Assembly: GCF_029946515.1 (NCBI RefSeq)
Contig: NZ_JARZHH010000066.1
Coordinates: 1 to 60,954, forward strand
Source of the DNA: Polyangium sp. 6x1
Lineage (GTDB): Bacteria; Myxococcota_A; Polyangia; Polyangiales; Polyangiaceae
Length of the DNA stretch: 60,954 nt
Direction: 5' to 3'
The notes below the pieces were generated by a model, which had not been told where the DNA came from, searched no databases, and worked only from the letters and a program-made list of their open reading frames with translations. Shown here in pieces: positions 1 to 8,802 of the stretch; position 1 is the first letter of the stretch; the number at the start of each line of letters is the position of its first letter. Position numbers and translations under genes: made by a program.

Positions 1-170
1 CAGCGCGGCTGTCTTGGTTGGCAGGGTCGGTTGCGGTCTTGACCTGGCCCGTTCGATGAACTGCGCATTGCGCAGTTCATCGACCACGAGTCCAGCGCTT
101 GCGCTGGTCCGGGTCCAGGGGCGGATAGCCCCTGGTGGGGCCTGGGGCAAAGCCCCAGCGAGGCGCCTCC
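1..170 (-). repeat. Dispersed multi-hairpin repeat, copy R1 (module A, cut by window edge)
   Basis: First of nine copies of a modular repeat in this window. Read on the minus strand, module A is four successive hairpins: H1 (CTGGGGC/GCCCCAG), H2 (AGGGGC/GCCCCT), H3 (CCAGCGC/GCGCTGG) and terminal H4 (GATGAACTGCGC/GCGCAGTTCATC at about 53-84). The linker that joins it to a second module elsewhere runs off the left edge. The right edge ends about 13 bp from the stop codon of the sensor gene. The repeat yields spurious open frames beginning MNCA. Confidence 0.9.
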
Positions 171-182
171 GAGCCCAGACGC

Positions 183-2012
183 TCAGCGCCGTTGCCGCGG
201 CGCCGCCGAGAGGTGGTGCAGGCAATGGCGCAGCCCGTCCTCCAGCGTGCGCAAGGTCCGGAGGTCGCCGAAGGAGACGTCGAGCGAGAGGAGCGCCCGC
301 GCCACGACGGGGCGAATGCCCGTGAGCACGCAACGCGCACCGAGCATCTCCACGGCGGCTGCCACTTTGAGGAGCCGATCGGCGGTCGCCGCGTCGATGG
401 TGTCCACGCCCGTGATGTCGAGGATCATGTAGCGGCATTGCGTGCGCGCGACCTCGTCGAGGACCTTTTCCATCATCTTTTGCGCGCGCTGCTCGTCGAC
501 GGCGCCGACGATGGGCAGCGCGAGGACGTCCTTCCAGACCTCGAGCACCGGCGTGGAGAGGACGTCGACCGCGGCGCGGAGGCGCGAGAGTGCGTCGTTC
601 TTCTCGCGCTCGCGGAGCAGCATGGCCTCGAGCTCGCCTGCGAGCTTCTGCAGTGCTTCGCGGCTCTCCTTGCTCTGCGCCTCGCGCTCGCGAACCGCGT
701 CCGTCATGTGGTGGAACGCTTCCGCGAGCTCGCCGAGCTCGTCGCGCCGCGCCCTGTCGAGTGCGACGTCCATCTCCCCGGCGGAGACCTTCCGCGTGGC
801 CTGGGTGAGCGCGCCGAGCGGCGCCGCGACCTCCTTTTTGAGGACCCACGACAGCAGGAGGACCTCCAGAAGGAGCGAGGCAAGCCCGCCGAAAAGGACG
901 AACCGCGCCGATTGGAAGGCCTGGGCGCGCAACCGCGATTTCGGGTAGACCGTGACGAAGAACCAGTCGGGGCCGTCGATGTGCGCCACGCCGAGGTGAG
1001 CGTCGCCGGCCTCGGTGACGCCCTCGCCGAAGGAGACTGCGAGCGCCGCCGCGTGGATCGCGGGGAGCGCGGGATCCCCCGATTTCGAGACGTGCAGGCC
1101 GCCGTTCGCCTCCGCGAGGGCCCGCGTCAGCGCGGGGTGCGCGATGATGTTGCCATTGCGGTGGACGATGAGGTTGTAGGTGCCGTCGAGCCGGACGTTC
1201 ACCGTGCGATCGAGCAGCTCCGTGAGGGTGATGTCATGGCCTACGATCCCGAGGAACCTCTCGCCGTCGTACATCGGGAGGTTCATGGTGACGACCGGCG
1301 CCCGGAGGACGGGGTCGATGTAGACCTGGCTGAAGCTGCTCTTGCGCTCGGGGTTTTTCGCGGGGGCGGCTTCGACGAAGAGCTCGGCTCCCGCGTAATC
1401 GTGGTTGGGCTTGATTTCGAGGGTCCAGCGGGGCGACGCGGGCCAGTACGTGACTGCGAAGTTTGCGCCGTCGACGATGTACGTGTTCTGGAAGCGCGTG
1501 TGCATCGCCAGGCCCATCTGCGCGACGGCGTCCTGGTACACGAGGACGCGGCGCATGACCGCGGCGTCGAGCTCTGCCGGGTTCATGATCGTCGCGCCCG
1601 CATGCCGCGCCGGATCGAAGCCCTCGAGGCGGCTGCGGACGACGCCGTCCGGAAACGCGACGAAGCGCCGATCGAACGCCTCCTTCGGGTCGCCCGGCGG
1701 CGCCTCGCGGAGGCGCTTCGGCACCTCGGCGGCGAGCGTGCGCAGGTTGTCGATCGCGAGATCGAAGAGCCACCGCTCGCTCCGCGCGCGGGCCGCGATG
1801 TGGTTCGCGAGCCCGTCGAGCGAATGCTGCGTGGCCACGCCGAACGTATGCCAGTAGCTCACCGCGGTGAGCGCCGCGATGACGAGCGAGAGGCGCAGCG
1901 CCATCCGGAGGAGGGTTTGCCGCGCGAGCGTCGTGCGAGGGCGGGCGTCCGCTGCGCCCGAGACAGCCGCGGGAGGATCGGCGTGCTCGTCTGGAAGGGT
2001 AGGCGTCGTCAC
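183..2012 (-). CDS. Membrane sensor protein: Cache-HAMP-STAS
   Basis: A 609-aa protein with a cytoplasmic N-terminus, a membrane segment at about residues 36-55, a large extracytoplasmic region to about 360 that resembles a double-Cache ligand sensor, and a second membrane segment at about 365-388. A HAMP linker, a short coiled coil and a C-terminal STAS domain of about 115 residues follow. The STAS part has the RsbR-like pattern around VLDITGVDTIDAATADRL; the Thr/Asp positions are where stressosome proteins are phosphorylated. There is no kinase or methyl-accepting domain, so output is probably by STAS partner binding. No partner kinase or phosphatase gene lies next to it. The start is the ATG giving MTTPTLP. 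The reading frame and both membrane spans are clear; the ligand is unknown. Confidence 0.88.
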   Translation of the reverse strand: MTTPTLPDEHADPPAAVSGAADARPRTTLARQTLLRMALRLSLVIAALTAVSYWHTFGVATQHSLDGLANHIAARARSERWLFDLAIDNLRTLAAEVPKRLREAPPGDPKEAFDRRFVAFPDGVVRSRLEGFDPARHAGATIMNPAELDAAVMRRVLVYQDAVAQMGLAMHTRFQNTYIVDGANFAVTYWPASPRWTLEIKPNHDYAGAELFVEAAPAKNPERKSSFSQVYIDPVLRAPVVTMNLPMYDGERFLGIVGHDITLTELLDRTVNVRLDGTYNLIVHRNGNIIAHPALTRALAEANGGLHVSKSGDPALPAIHAAALAVSFGEGVTEAGDAHLGVAHIDGPDWFFVTVYPKSRLRAQAFQSARFVLFGGLASLLLEVLLLSWVLKKEVAAPLGALTQATRKVSAGEMDVALDRARRDELGELAEAFHHMTDAVREREAQSKESREALQKLAGELEAMLLREREKNDALSRLRAAVDVLSTPVLEVWKDVLALPIVGAVDEQRAQKMMEKVLDEVARTQCRYMILDITGVDTIDAATADRLLKVAAAVEMLGARCVLTGIRPVVARALLSLDVSFGDLRTLRTLEDGLRHCLHHLSAAPRQRR

Positions 2013-2084
2013 GGCTCATTGTACCGGATCCGGCGCGCTTCCTTATAACCTCGTTTCTCGATTCGAACACCTTACCTGAAGCGG

Positions 2085-2412
2085 CTTCGCTGGGGCTTTG
2101 CCCCAGGCCCCAGCAGGGGCTGTCCGCCCCTGCACCCGGACCAGCGCAAGCGCTGGACTCGGGGTCGATGAACTGCGCTCCGCACAGTTCATCGAACAGG
2201 CCGAGGCAAGACCAGCGACGAGCCCGCCAGCCAAGGCGGCAAAGGTGCCCGTCGACAGCAAAAATGAACCTCCACGGTCTTGCCACCGGCCTGTGGGAAG
2301 AACTGCGCGATGCGCAGTTCTTCCCCAAAGGGTCCAGGGCTGGCCCTGGTCCGGGTCGAGGGGCGGATAGCCCCCGCGGGGCCCGGGGCAGCGCCCCGGC
2401 GCGGCGCCTCCC
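2085..2412. repeat. Dispersed multi-hairpin repeat, copy R2 (A then inverted B)
   Basis: A composite copy. Module A is on the plus strand at about 2085-2198 with H1-H4, then a linker of about 110 bp, then module B on the minus strand from about 2298 (GAAGAACTGCGC/GCGCAGTTCTTC) to 2412. It fills most of the 452-bp gap between two divergent genes. It is the only copy not next to a stop codon, and its A-module H4 is damaged, the loop side reading CTCCGCACAG so that the inner stem cannot fully pair. Confidence 0.88.
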
Positions 2413-2464
2413 GGGGGCCTTGAAGTGCGGCGCGAGCCCCCCCATCATCGCGATCGTGCGCCGC

Positions 2465-3259
2465 ATGCAACTCGTCGAGCTCGAGGATCTCCCCTGGATG
2501 CCAGCCGCCATCCGTGACGGCGGCACCGATCTGCTCGATCTGGGCTTCGATCGCCTGGGGTTTTACCGCGGGGTGGTGCCGAAGCTCGCGGCGCTGCTCG
2601 ATCGGACCGGCCGCACGCAAGTGATCGACGTGTGCTCGGGCGGCGGCGGCGGCGCGCTCTACGCGATCCGCGCGCTGCGCGACGAGGGGCGCGAGGACGT
2701 GAGGTTCGTCCTGACCGACCGGTATCCGAACGAGGCGGGACGCGCGCGCGTCGCGGCGCGCAGCGATCCGAGGCTCGTGTACCGCGACGAACCCGTCGAC
2801 GCGCTCGCGGTCCCGGCTGAGCTCGACGGTGTGCGCACGATGTGGGGCGCGCTGCACCACTTCCCACCCGAGGCCGTCACGGCGCTCGTGGCTTCGATGG
2901 TTGCCGACGGCAAACCCCTCGCGTTCTTCGACGTCGCGGCCTCGCCCGCGCTGCGGCGGCTGCCGGGCGCGCTCGCGCCGCTCATGATGGGGGTGAACAT
3001 GACGGCGCTTTTCGTCGGCTCGTTCTTCCTGGTCCCGTTCGTGCGCCCGCTCAGGGCGTCGCGTTTTGCGCTGACGTACCTCGTGCCGCTGATCCCGGCG
3101 CTCGTGGCGTGGGACGGCACGGTCTCGGCGATTCGCGCGTACGCGCCCGAGGAGCTGCTCGCGATCGCGCGCGCCGTGCCCGGCGGCGACGCGTACGATT
3201 GGGACGCGGGCGTCGCGGGGTCGGCGCTGTATTTCACGGGGTGCCCGCGCGCGGCGTGA
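2465..3259 (+). CDS. Class I methyltransferase-like protein
   Basis: A 264-aa protein. An SAM-binding-like glycine motif (VIDVCSGGGGGALYAI) is followed by an acidic end of beta-2 (FVLTDRYP), as in class I methyltransferases. The middle has a motif-IV-like GALHHFP. Two hydrophobic stretches at about 170-205 suggest membrane association. I chose the ATG giving MQLVELEDLPW because everything upstream in the frame is repeat R2. The substrate cannot be named. It is transcribed away from the sensor gene on the other side of R2 and converges on the Sel1 lipoprotein. Confidence 0.75.
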   Translation: MQLVELEDLPWMPAAIRDGGTDLLDLGFDRLGFYRGVVPKLAALLDRTGRTQVIDVCSGGGGGALYAIRALRDEGREDVRFVLTDRYPNEAGRARVAARSDPRLVYRDEPVDALAVPAELDGVRTMWGALHHFPPEAVTALVASMVADGKPLAFFDVAASPALRRLPGALAPLMMGVNMTALFVGSFFLVPFVRPLRASRFALTYLVPLIPALVAWDGTVSAIRAYAPEELLAIARAVPGGDAYDWDAGVAGSALYFTGCPRAA

Positions 3260-3287
3260 CGCTCCCGGGCGCATTCCTTCGGGCGCT

Positions 3288-5225
3288 TCAGGGGGCCTGA
3301 CAGAATTTGTTGATGGCGTCGACGAGCGGGTCCTCTTGCTTGACCGCCTTCGCGAGGTCGACCTGCGCGGCGTTGATGCCGGGAAGATCCTTCGCTTCGG
3401 CCGCCTTCGCCATGGCGCGCGCGGCCTTCGCGACGGTGACGGCCATCCCCCGGTAATCGGCGCTGAACTTCACGAGCTCGGGCACCGTGAGGCGGACGCC
3501 CGCCGCCTGCTGCGCCACGCGGTCCATCTGGTCGGCCATGGCGCGGAGCTCGCGCGCGCCTGTCGGATCATCCTCGCCGCGCGCCGTCTTGTTGAGATCC
3601 TCCACGCCCTTGTTGATGACCCCGATCAGCGCATTGCATTCCTCGACCCTCATGCGTCTCTTCGCGCGCAGAGCGACGCGGTCCCCAGGCTTCGCCGCGA
3701 GGAGCGCGCAGCCGAGATCGCTTTTGCCCTCGCACGCCTTGCGGAGGAGCTCGGTCGACGCCGCCTCGTCGCGCGGACCGCCGCGGCCCTCCGCGCGGAG
3801 CACGCCGAGCTCGGCGCACGCCGACGGATTCCGCGCATCACACGCGCGACGATAGAGCTCGGCCGCGCGCATGTCGTCACGTGTCGTCCCCTTTCCCTCG
3901 GCATAGGCGTCGGCCGCCGCCTCGCAGGCCAGCGTCGAGCCACCCTCGCAGCTCTCGACGAAGAGCACGGCCGCGCGTGCCGGATCCTTCTGGGTCCCTT
4001 CTCCCTCCATGAAGAGCTGGCCGAGCCGCATGCAGGCATGCTGGACGCGCGCGTCGCACGCCGCAGACACGAGCTGCAAGCCGCCTCGCGGGTCCTTCGT
4101 CACACCCTCGCCGCGCACCATGGCCAGCCCGAGCCTCGTGCAAGCCGCCGCCGATCCCGTGGCGCACGCGCGCCGGTAGAGCATGGCCGCCTTCTGCGGA
4201 TCCTTCGGCACCGCCTCGCCCGCCGCGTACGCCGTGCCGAGGTAGATGCAGGCCGACGGATCGGCGTCGCACGCGCGCTGCGCGATCGCGGCCTTCTCGG
4301 CGAGCTCTTTCGGGCCGGTCGAGCCTTCTGCGCGAAGCGCGCCGAAGCTGGCACAGCCGTGGGGGCTCCCCTCCTCGCAGCTCTGCTGCGCGAGGGCGAG
4401 GGCGCGTCCCGCATCGGTCGCTGCGCCGAGGCCGTATGCGTAGACCTCGCTCAGCCAATCGCATCCGTCGGCGAGCCCTGCATCGCAGGCGAGCTGGAAA
4501 AACGGCACGGCGCGCGCCTGGTCCCGCCGCACGCCACGCCCGCGAAAGAGTGCCGCGCCGAGCACGAGGCAAGCGCGCGGATCCTCCGCCGCGCAGCCCT
4601 TCTCGCTCACCTGCACGGTCTTGACGAAGAGCTCCTGCGCGCGTTCGGGATCCCGCGTGACGGCCTGGCCGAAGAGCAGCGCGATGCCGAGCACGTCGCA
4701 GCTCTTGCCGTCGCCGGCATTGCAGGCACGCGCGAGCAAGGCGGCGCCCCGCAGCTCGTCCGCGTCGGTGCCGACGCCGTGGAGCAGCATCCGCCCGAGA
4801 TCGCCGCATCCCGCAGGGTCATCGCCGTCGCAGGCGCGGCGCGCGAGGGTGGCGGCGTGGAAGGGATTGCCGGCGAGCGCGCCGGGAAACCCGTCGTGCA
4901 TGAGCCGGGAGAGCTTCTGGCAGCCGCGCGCGTGGCCGCCGTTGCACGCCTTGCCGAGCGCCTCCGCCGCGGCGAGGGCCCGTGAAGGTCCGCGGTCGCG
5001 ATCCCGCAGGACGAGGTCGCCGAGGCGCTCGCAGCAGGCCGCGTCTCCGCCGTCGCACGCGGCCCGGCAAGCGCCCTCGGTGGTGGCTCCGCAGGCGCCC
5101 GCGGCGGCGCGCGTGGCCGCCTGGGGAGCCGGCGTCTCGGGCGAAGCCCCTCCACATGCGCCGGCGGCGAGGAGCGCGAATCCCAGGAGCAGCAGTGGAG
5201 CGGCCGAGCGACGCATGCGTTTCAT
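3288..5225 (-). CDS. Sel1-repeat lipoprotein
   Basis: A 645-aa secreted lipoprotein. An N-terminal signal peptide with lipobox LAAGAC is followed by about a dozen Sel1-like repeats of 34-38 residues with the G-x-x-Y/F...A...(A/L)C..G pattern. Most repeats carry conserved Cys residues (for example RACDGDDPAGCGDLGRML), giving a Cys-rich solenoid that may be disulfide-stapled outside the cytoplasm. The last 130 residues leave the repeat and form a helical tail without Cys until the final CQAP. Sel1 solenoids are protein-interaction scaffolds; no partner is evident. Two in-frame starts, MKRMRR and MRR, are equally possible. It is divergent from tam. Confidence 0.9.
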   Translation of the reverse strand: MKRMRRSAAPLLLLGFALLAAGACGGASPETPAPQAATRAAAGACGATTEGACRAACDGGDAACCERLGDLVLRDRDRGPSRALAAAEALGKACNGGHARGCQKLSRLMHDGFPGALAGNPFHAATLARRACDGDDPAGCGDLGRMLLHGVGTDADELRGAALLARACNAGDGKSCDVLGIALLFGQAVTRDPERAQELFVKTVQVSEKGCAAEDPRACLVLGAALFRGRGVRRDQARAVPFFQLACDAGLADGCDWLSEVYAYGLGAATDAGRALALAQQSCEEGSPHGCASFGALRAEGSTGPKELAEKAAIAQRACDADPSACIYLGTAYAAGEAVPKDPQKAAMLYRRACATGSAAACTRLGLAMVRGEGVTKDPRGGLQLVSAACDARVQHACMRLGQLFMEGEGTQKDPARAAVLFVESCEGGSTLACEAAADAYAEGKGTTRDDMRAAELYRRACDARNPSACAELGVLRAEGRGGPRDEAASTELLRKACEGKSDLGCALLAAKPGDRVALRAKRRMRVEECNALIGVINKGVEDLNKTARGEDDPTGARELRAMADQMDRVAQQAAGVRLTVPELVKFSADYRGMAVTVAKAARAMAKAAEAKDLPGINAAQVDLAKAVKQEDPLVDAINKFCQAP

Positions 5226-5294
5226 CGAACCTTCGGACCGACATGTTTGTCAAGTTGCGAAAGCGCCCGGCCGTGATACGTGACCGCATCTTTC

Positions 5295-6068
5295 ATGTGG
5301 GATCCGAGGCAATACAACCTGTTCCGCGAAGCGCGCCGCCGACCTTTTTTTGATCTGCTCGCGCAGGTAAAAACCACGGCCCCCGCGCGGGTCGTCGACC
5401 TCGGCTGTGGCACGGGCGACCTGACCCTCGCCCTGGCCGAACGCTGGCCCGCGGCCGAGATCCTCGGCGTGGACAGCTCCGCGGCCATGCTCGCCGAGGC
5501 CCAGGCGAAACACGCGTCCTCCCGCGTCCGCTTTCTCCAGGCCGACCTCGCCCGCGTCGAGCTGCCCGGCCCCGCCTCCGTGCTCTTCTCGAATGCGGCC
5601 CTCCACTGGCTCGACGACCACGCCGCGCTGCTCACGCATCTCGCTGGCCTCCTCGAGCCCGGCGGGACGCTGGCGTTCCAGGTGCCCGCGAATTTCGAGG
5701 CGCCTTCGCATCGGCGCGTCGAAGAGGTCCGCGCCCTGCCCCGCTTTGCAGCGACGCTCCGTGACGTGCGCCGAGGACACGCCGAGCCCCTGGCCTTCTA
5801 TCTGGATCACCTCGTCGGCCTCGGATGCACGGTCGAGGCGTGGGACACGACCTACCTGCACGTGCTCCCCGGCGAGGACGCGGTCTTGCAATGGCTGCTC
5901 GGCACCACGCTGCGGCCCATCGTGACCGCGCTCGGGCCCGAGGATGCCGCGGCCTTCCTGGATACGCTCCGGCCTTTGCTGCAATCGGATTATCCTGCCC
6001 TGCCCTCGGGCACGCCGTTCCCGTTCACGCGCCGGTTCGTCGTGGCGACACGCGCTGCGTCTTCTTGA
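5295..6068 (+). CDS. tam: Trans-aconitate 2-methyltransferase
   Basis: A 257-aa SAM-dependent methyltransferase. The start MWDPRQYNLFREARRRPF is the family signature of Tam, which methylates trans-aconitate, an inhibitory by-product of the TCA cycle. Motif I is VVDLGCGTGDLT, then the acidic GVDSS, then the post-I motif and NAALHWL, a hallmark of this family. Length matches the usual 250-260 residues. I took the ATG at MWDP; an in-frame GTG five codons upstream adds residues not seen in the family. It is divergent from the Sel1 lipoprotein with a 69-bp intergenic region. Confidence 0.88.
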   Translation: MWDPRQYNLFREARRRPFFDLLAQVKTTAPARVVDLGCGTGDLTLALAERWPAAEILGVDSSAAMLAEAQAKHASSRVRFLQADLARVELPGPASVLFSNAALHWLDDHAALLTHLAGLLEPGGTLAFQVPANFEAPSHRRVEEVRALPRFAATLRDVRRGHAEPLAFYLDHLVGLGCTVEAWDTTYLHVLPGEDAVLQWLLGTTLRPIVTALGPEDAAAFLDTLRPLLQSDYPALPSGTPFPFTRRFVVATRAASS

Positions 6069-6100
6069 CGGGGCGGCGTGGCTCGCATCTACTCGTCCGG

Positions 6101-6397
6101 ATGAAACGCAAGAGAGTTCCGCGGCTCGCGGCGGCGTTCGTGGTCACGATCGCCGCGGGGTGCGGAGGAGCGACGCAGGAGCCCACGAAGCCGGATCCGC
6201 AGACCGAAGGCACCGGGCCGGAGAACCAGGACTGGGTGCCGAATCTCGGGAGCGTGAAGGAAGGTTTTGCGAAGAACGCGGATGGGACGTGCACCATCAC
6301 GCACGCCGCGAATCCGCCGTGGGTCGAGCCCGTGGATTGCGAGACGCAAAAGCCACTGGCCAAACCCGAAGAGACGTCGCCCCCACCCACGCCTTGA
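6101..6397 (+). CDS. Small lipoprotein
   Basis: A 98-aa protein with a signal peptide and lipobox TIAAGC, so probably lipidated at about Cys 20. The remainder is polar, with one Cys pair (GTCTIT and VDCET) that could form a disulfide, and a Pro-rich end. No family recognised. It lies 32 bp after tam and its TGA overlaps the TTG start of the next gene, so the three plus-strand genes probably form one transcript. Confidence 0.75.
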   Translation: MKRKRVPRLAAAFVVTIAAGCGGATQEPTKPDPQTEGTGPENQDWVPNLGSVKEGFAKNADGTCTITHAANPPWVEPVDCETQKPLAKPEETSPPPTP

Positions 6398-7080
6398 ACC
6401 CTTTCCCGCTCCGCGTCCGGCTCGTCGGTGGCCTGCTCTGCGCCGTGGCGCTTGCGCTCACGGTGCACTGGGTCAAGACGGGAACGGGGCCCTACGCGGT
6501 GTTCCTCGCGGCCGAGCTCGGCGAGGATGCGGCCACGCATCCGCTCGCGGCCGCCGGCCTCACGTTCATCGTGACAGAGGTCCCGGCGCTCGGCCTGATG
6601 TTCGTCCTCGCCGCGTTCGTGCTGCGCCGCGAAGGGCGTGATCCAGGCGAGATGACCGACTTCGCGCGCGCCCAGATCCGCGGCGCCATGGACGGCGAGG
6701 GCACGGACCCCGAGAGCATGCGCGCGGCCCGGAATTTCGGCATTGCCGCCGGTGGAGGCGTGGCCGGCGCCATGATCCGCGCGGGCTGGCTCGACATGTG
6801 GTTCGGGGATCCGGGCTCGCTCGTCGCGGCCGTCGTCGTGGCCGCTCTGTTCGGGCTCGTCGCGGGGCTCGTGCATGGCCGGACGGTGCTCGCGCGCCTC
6901 GGCTTTTGCATCGCGCTCGTGGCCGTGTCGCTCGGTTCGCTCCCAGCGGTCGCGTGGTACCTCGAACTTCGGCCGGAACCCTTCACGTTCGAGTTCTTGT
7001 TGCCGATTGTCGTGGGCGGTCTGCCGGGCATGCTCCTGTTCTGGGGCGTCACGTATGCGGTCCGGCGCGCGCGCCGGTGA
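6394..7080 (+). CDS. Multi-pass membrane protein, unknown function
   Basis: A 228-aa protein with about five to six hydrophobic segments (near residues 6-25, 50-75, 118-135, 145-165, 170-190 and 198-220) and a charged Arg-rich C-terminus. The coding frame has no ATG near its N-terminus. The best start is a TTG that overlaps the preceding stop codon in a TTGA arrangement, giving translational coupling. A downstream GTG is possible. No family recognised. Confidence 0.65.
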   Translation: MNPFPLRVRLVGGLLCAVALALTVHWVKTGTGPYAVFLAAELGEDAATHPLAAAGLTFIVTEVPALGLMFVLAAFVLRREGRDPGEMTDFARAQIRGAMDGEGTDPESMRAARNFGIAAGGGVAGAMIRAGWLDMWFGDPGSLVAAVVVAALFGLVAGLVHGRTVLARLGFCIALVAVSLGSLPAVAWYLELRPEPFTFEFLLPIVVGGLPGMLLFWGVTYAVRRARR

Positions 7081-7096
7081 GCGCTCCTGCCGGCCG

Positions 7097-7411
7097 CTAC
7101 CTCTTCTTGCCCTTGGCGTGCCCGCGATGTTTGTTCGGATCGTGCCCCTTGCCGGTATCGTGGCAACGCCCGTCGGACCATCGGTGCCCCGGCGGGCAAT
7201 CTTCGTTGCTGGCGCGGCTGGCATAAGGACGCGCCGTGCTCGGACGCGACGCGCTCGGACGCGAGGACGTCGATCGGTACGTGGTCGTGCGCGATCGATT
7301 CCTGTCCCAGCGATCGTCCCTGCCCGCGTATGCGCCGCCCCGCGCGGTCGCGACGCAGCCAGTGGTCATTGTAGTGACCAGAAGACAACCGAGGAGGAGA
7401 ATGGCTCGCAT
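7097..7411 (-). CDS. Small basic lipoprotein
   Basis: A 104-aa protein with a short signal peptide and lipobox (VTTMTTGC, Cys 19). A Ser/Arg/Thr-rich low-complexity middle follows (about residues 38-70), then a small Cys pair motif CPPGHRWSDGRCHD, and a Lys/His-rich tail KGKKR. The CPPG...W..G.C motif is common in small exported myxobacterial proteins. It converges on the membrane protein gene with a 16-bp gap. Confidence 0.7.
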   Translation of the reverse strand: MRAILLLGCLLVTTMTTGCVATARGGAYAGRDDRWDRNRSRTTTYRSTSSRPSASRPSTARPYASRASNEDCPPGHRWSDGRCHDTGKGHDPNKHRGHAKGKKR

Positions 7412-7508
7412 CCCTCTTCGATAGCATCTCGCCGCGGTTTTTCCAAAGTACGCGGCGCGTTCGTTTTGTGCTGCAACAAAACGTGATGTCGAGGACGGGG
7501 CTCGCCCA

Positions 7509-8144
7509 TCAAGGCATCGAACCGATCGGCACGTCGAACGTGCCCGAATCGACGTCGAGGAAGTTGTATCCGTTGAAGGAGGCGGCCCTGCCCTTGAACG
7601 AGCCCTGGATGCGATTGCACGCGAGGCTGTCCACGGTCACCTCGAAGCCGTCTTCTCCGCAGAGGGAGTTCGCCATTCCGAGGCCGCTGACGAAACAGGC
7701 GCCGTACACGGAGTGCGGGAAGCTCTTCGGCGTGATCGTCAAAGGCGGCTCGATGTTCGCCCCGAGGTGCAGGCTGAGCTCCACCTTCCACTCCGCGTTT
7801 TCGGCGCGGAGCTCCAGCATGTCCTCAGGCGCCCAGTATGCGGCGAGCGTGCTGTCGTTCGGGTTGCCGTACGTGCCCGAGGCCATCGCCATCGTGTTGT
7901 CGAACGAGGTCGTGCGCACGCCGTGAAACGAGAGGGATCCCGGGGAGGAATTACACGCGGCACCGCCGCCGCTGCCACCGCTGCCGCCATTGCCGGAGCT
8001 CGCGCTCGACGAGCTCGAGGCGGCACCACCCCCGGCGCCGCCCTCGTCGCCCGAGCTGCCGCCGTTCGAGAAGATATCGCCCTTTTCGCTGGAGCATGCG
8101 GGGAGGGCCAGGAAACACAGAAGAGCCATGCGGAGAATGTTCAT
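7509..8144 (-). CDS. Lipoprotein with Gly/Ser linker
   Basis: A 211-aa protein starting MNILRMALLCFLALPAC, a clear lipoprotein signal with Cys 17. A Gly/Ser-rich linker (about residues 26-65) joins it to a C-terminal beta-rich domain with four Cys residues that could pair. The reading frame extends 41 codons further upstream, but that part lacks protein character and the signal peptide fixes the start. No known domain recognised. Confidence 0.8.
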   Translation of the reverse strand: MNILRMALLCFLALPACSSEKGDIFSNGGSSGDEGGAGGGAASSSSSASSGNGGSGGSGGGAACNSSPGSLSFHGVRTTSFDNTMAMASGTYGNPNDSTLAAYWAPEDMLELRAENAEWKVELSLHLGANIEPPLTITPKSFPHSVYGACFVSGLGMANSLCGEDGFEVTVDSLACNRIQGSFKGRAASFNGYNFLDVDSGTFDVPIGSMP

Positions 8145-8280
8145 GGCGCGCCTCGACGCTCGAGGTTGGCGATTTGTTCCCCGAAACTTTGTTGTGGAAA
8201 TTTCCGCTCTAGATGGGGACTTGCTCGCGCTCGTCGCCCACCCGATACCAGGACAAACGCGTCGCACGATCCGGGGGCCG

Positions 8281-8784
8281 TCATCGAGTGCCCTCGCGAT
8301 ACGCCTCCACGCTCCACGACCCCTCCGCCCCGTGCACGAAAGAGAGCTCGTCGAATCCCTCCCCGCGCGACGGGAGCTCCATCCTCGACCGCATGCCGAG
8401 CACCGCGACGTCCGGCACGCGCTCGTGCGGCGGGCGCTTCGCGTTCCGATCGAGGCAAAGGTCCTTCCTGCTTTCGAAGAAATACCCGTGCACCCAAAAA
8501 CCCGCTTCGTGCGCGGCCTCGATGTACCTCGCTCGCTCGGCGCGGGACACGTTCGTCTTGTCGACGACGAAGCTCGTCCCGCCTTGCAGGCACGCCTCGA
8601 CGAGCAGCCGCTCGCGTGCCGCCGTCCGGAGCATGTCGCCGTTGATGCGGATGTGCGTATCGACGAACCGCGCCCGGAAATAGGTCGACTTTCCGGCCGC
8701 GGGCAGGCCGATGAAGAGGACGCACTGAGGCACGCGGTCGCCCCATCGCTTGCGTCGTTCGGCCCGCTCGGCCTCGCTCAGCAT
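8281..8784 (-). CDS. P-loop kinase, polynucleotide-kinase/zeta-toxin-like
   Basis: A 167-aa P-loop protein with Walker A GLPAAGKST at about residues 26-34, the DTHIRINGDMLR segment typical of the AAA_33/T4-polynucleotide-kinase fold, Walker-B-like SFVVDKTNVSR, and a lid region rich in Arg/Lys. The family phosphorylates nucleic-acid 5' ends, sugars or other small substrates; the substrate cannot be read from the sequence. It is the last gene of a minus-strand run after the Cys-rich protein and a lipoprotein (18-bp gap). Confidence 0.82.
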   Translation of the reverse strand: MLSEAERAERRKRWGDRVPQCVLFIGLPAAGKSTYFRARFVDTHIRINGDMLRTAARERLLVEACLQGGTSFVVDKTNVSRAERARYIEAAHEAGFWVHGYFFESRKDLCLDRNAKRPPHERVPDVAVLGMRSRMELPSRGEGFDELSFVHGAEGSWSVEAYREGTR

Positions 8785-8802
8785 GCGTGATTTCTGGCCC
8801 CG

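Noticed and set aside
135-2048. 637-aa plus-strand open frame
   Set aside because: Antisense to the Cache-HAMP-STAS sensor and begins in repeat R1.
2168-2464. N-terminal extension of the methyltransferase-like gene
   Set aside because: This part is translation of repeat R2 (MNCA-type peptide), not protein family sequence.
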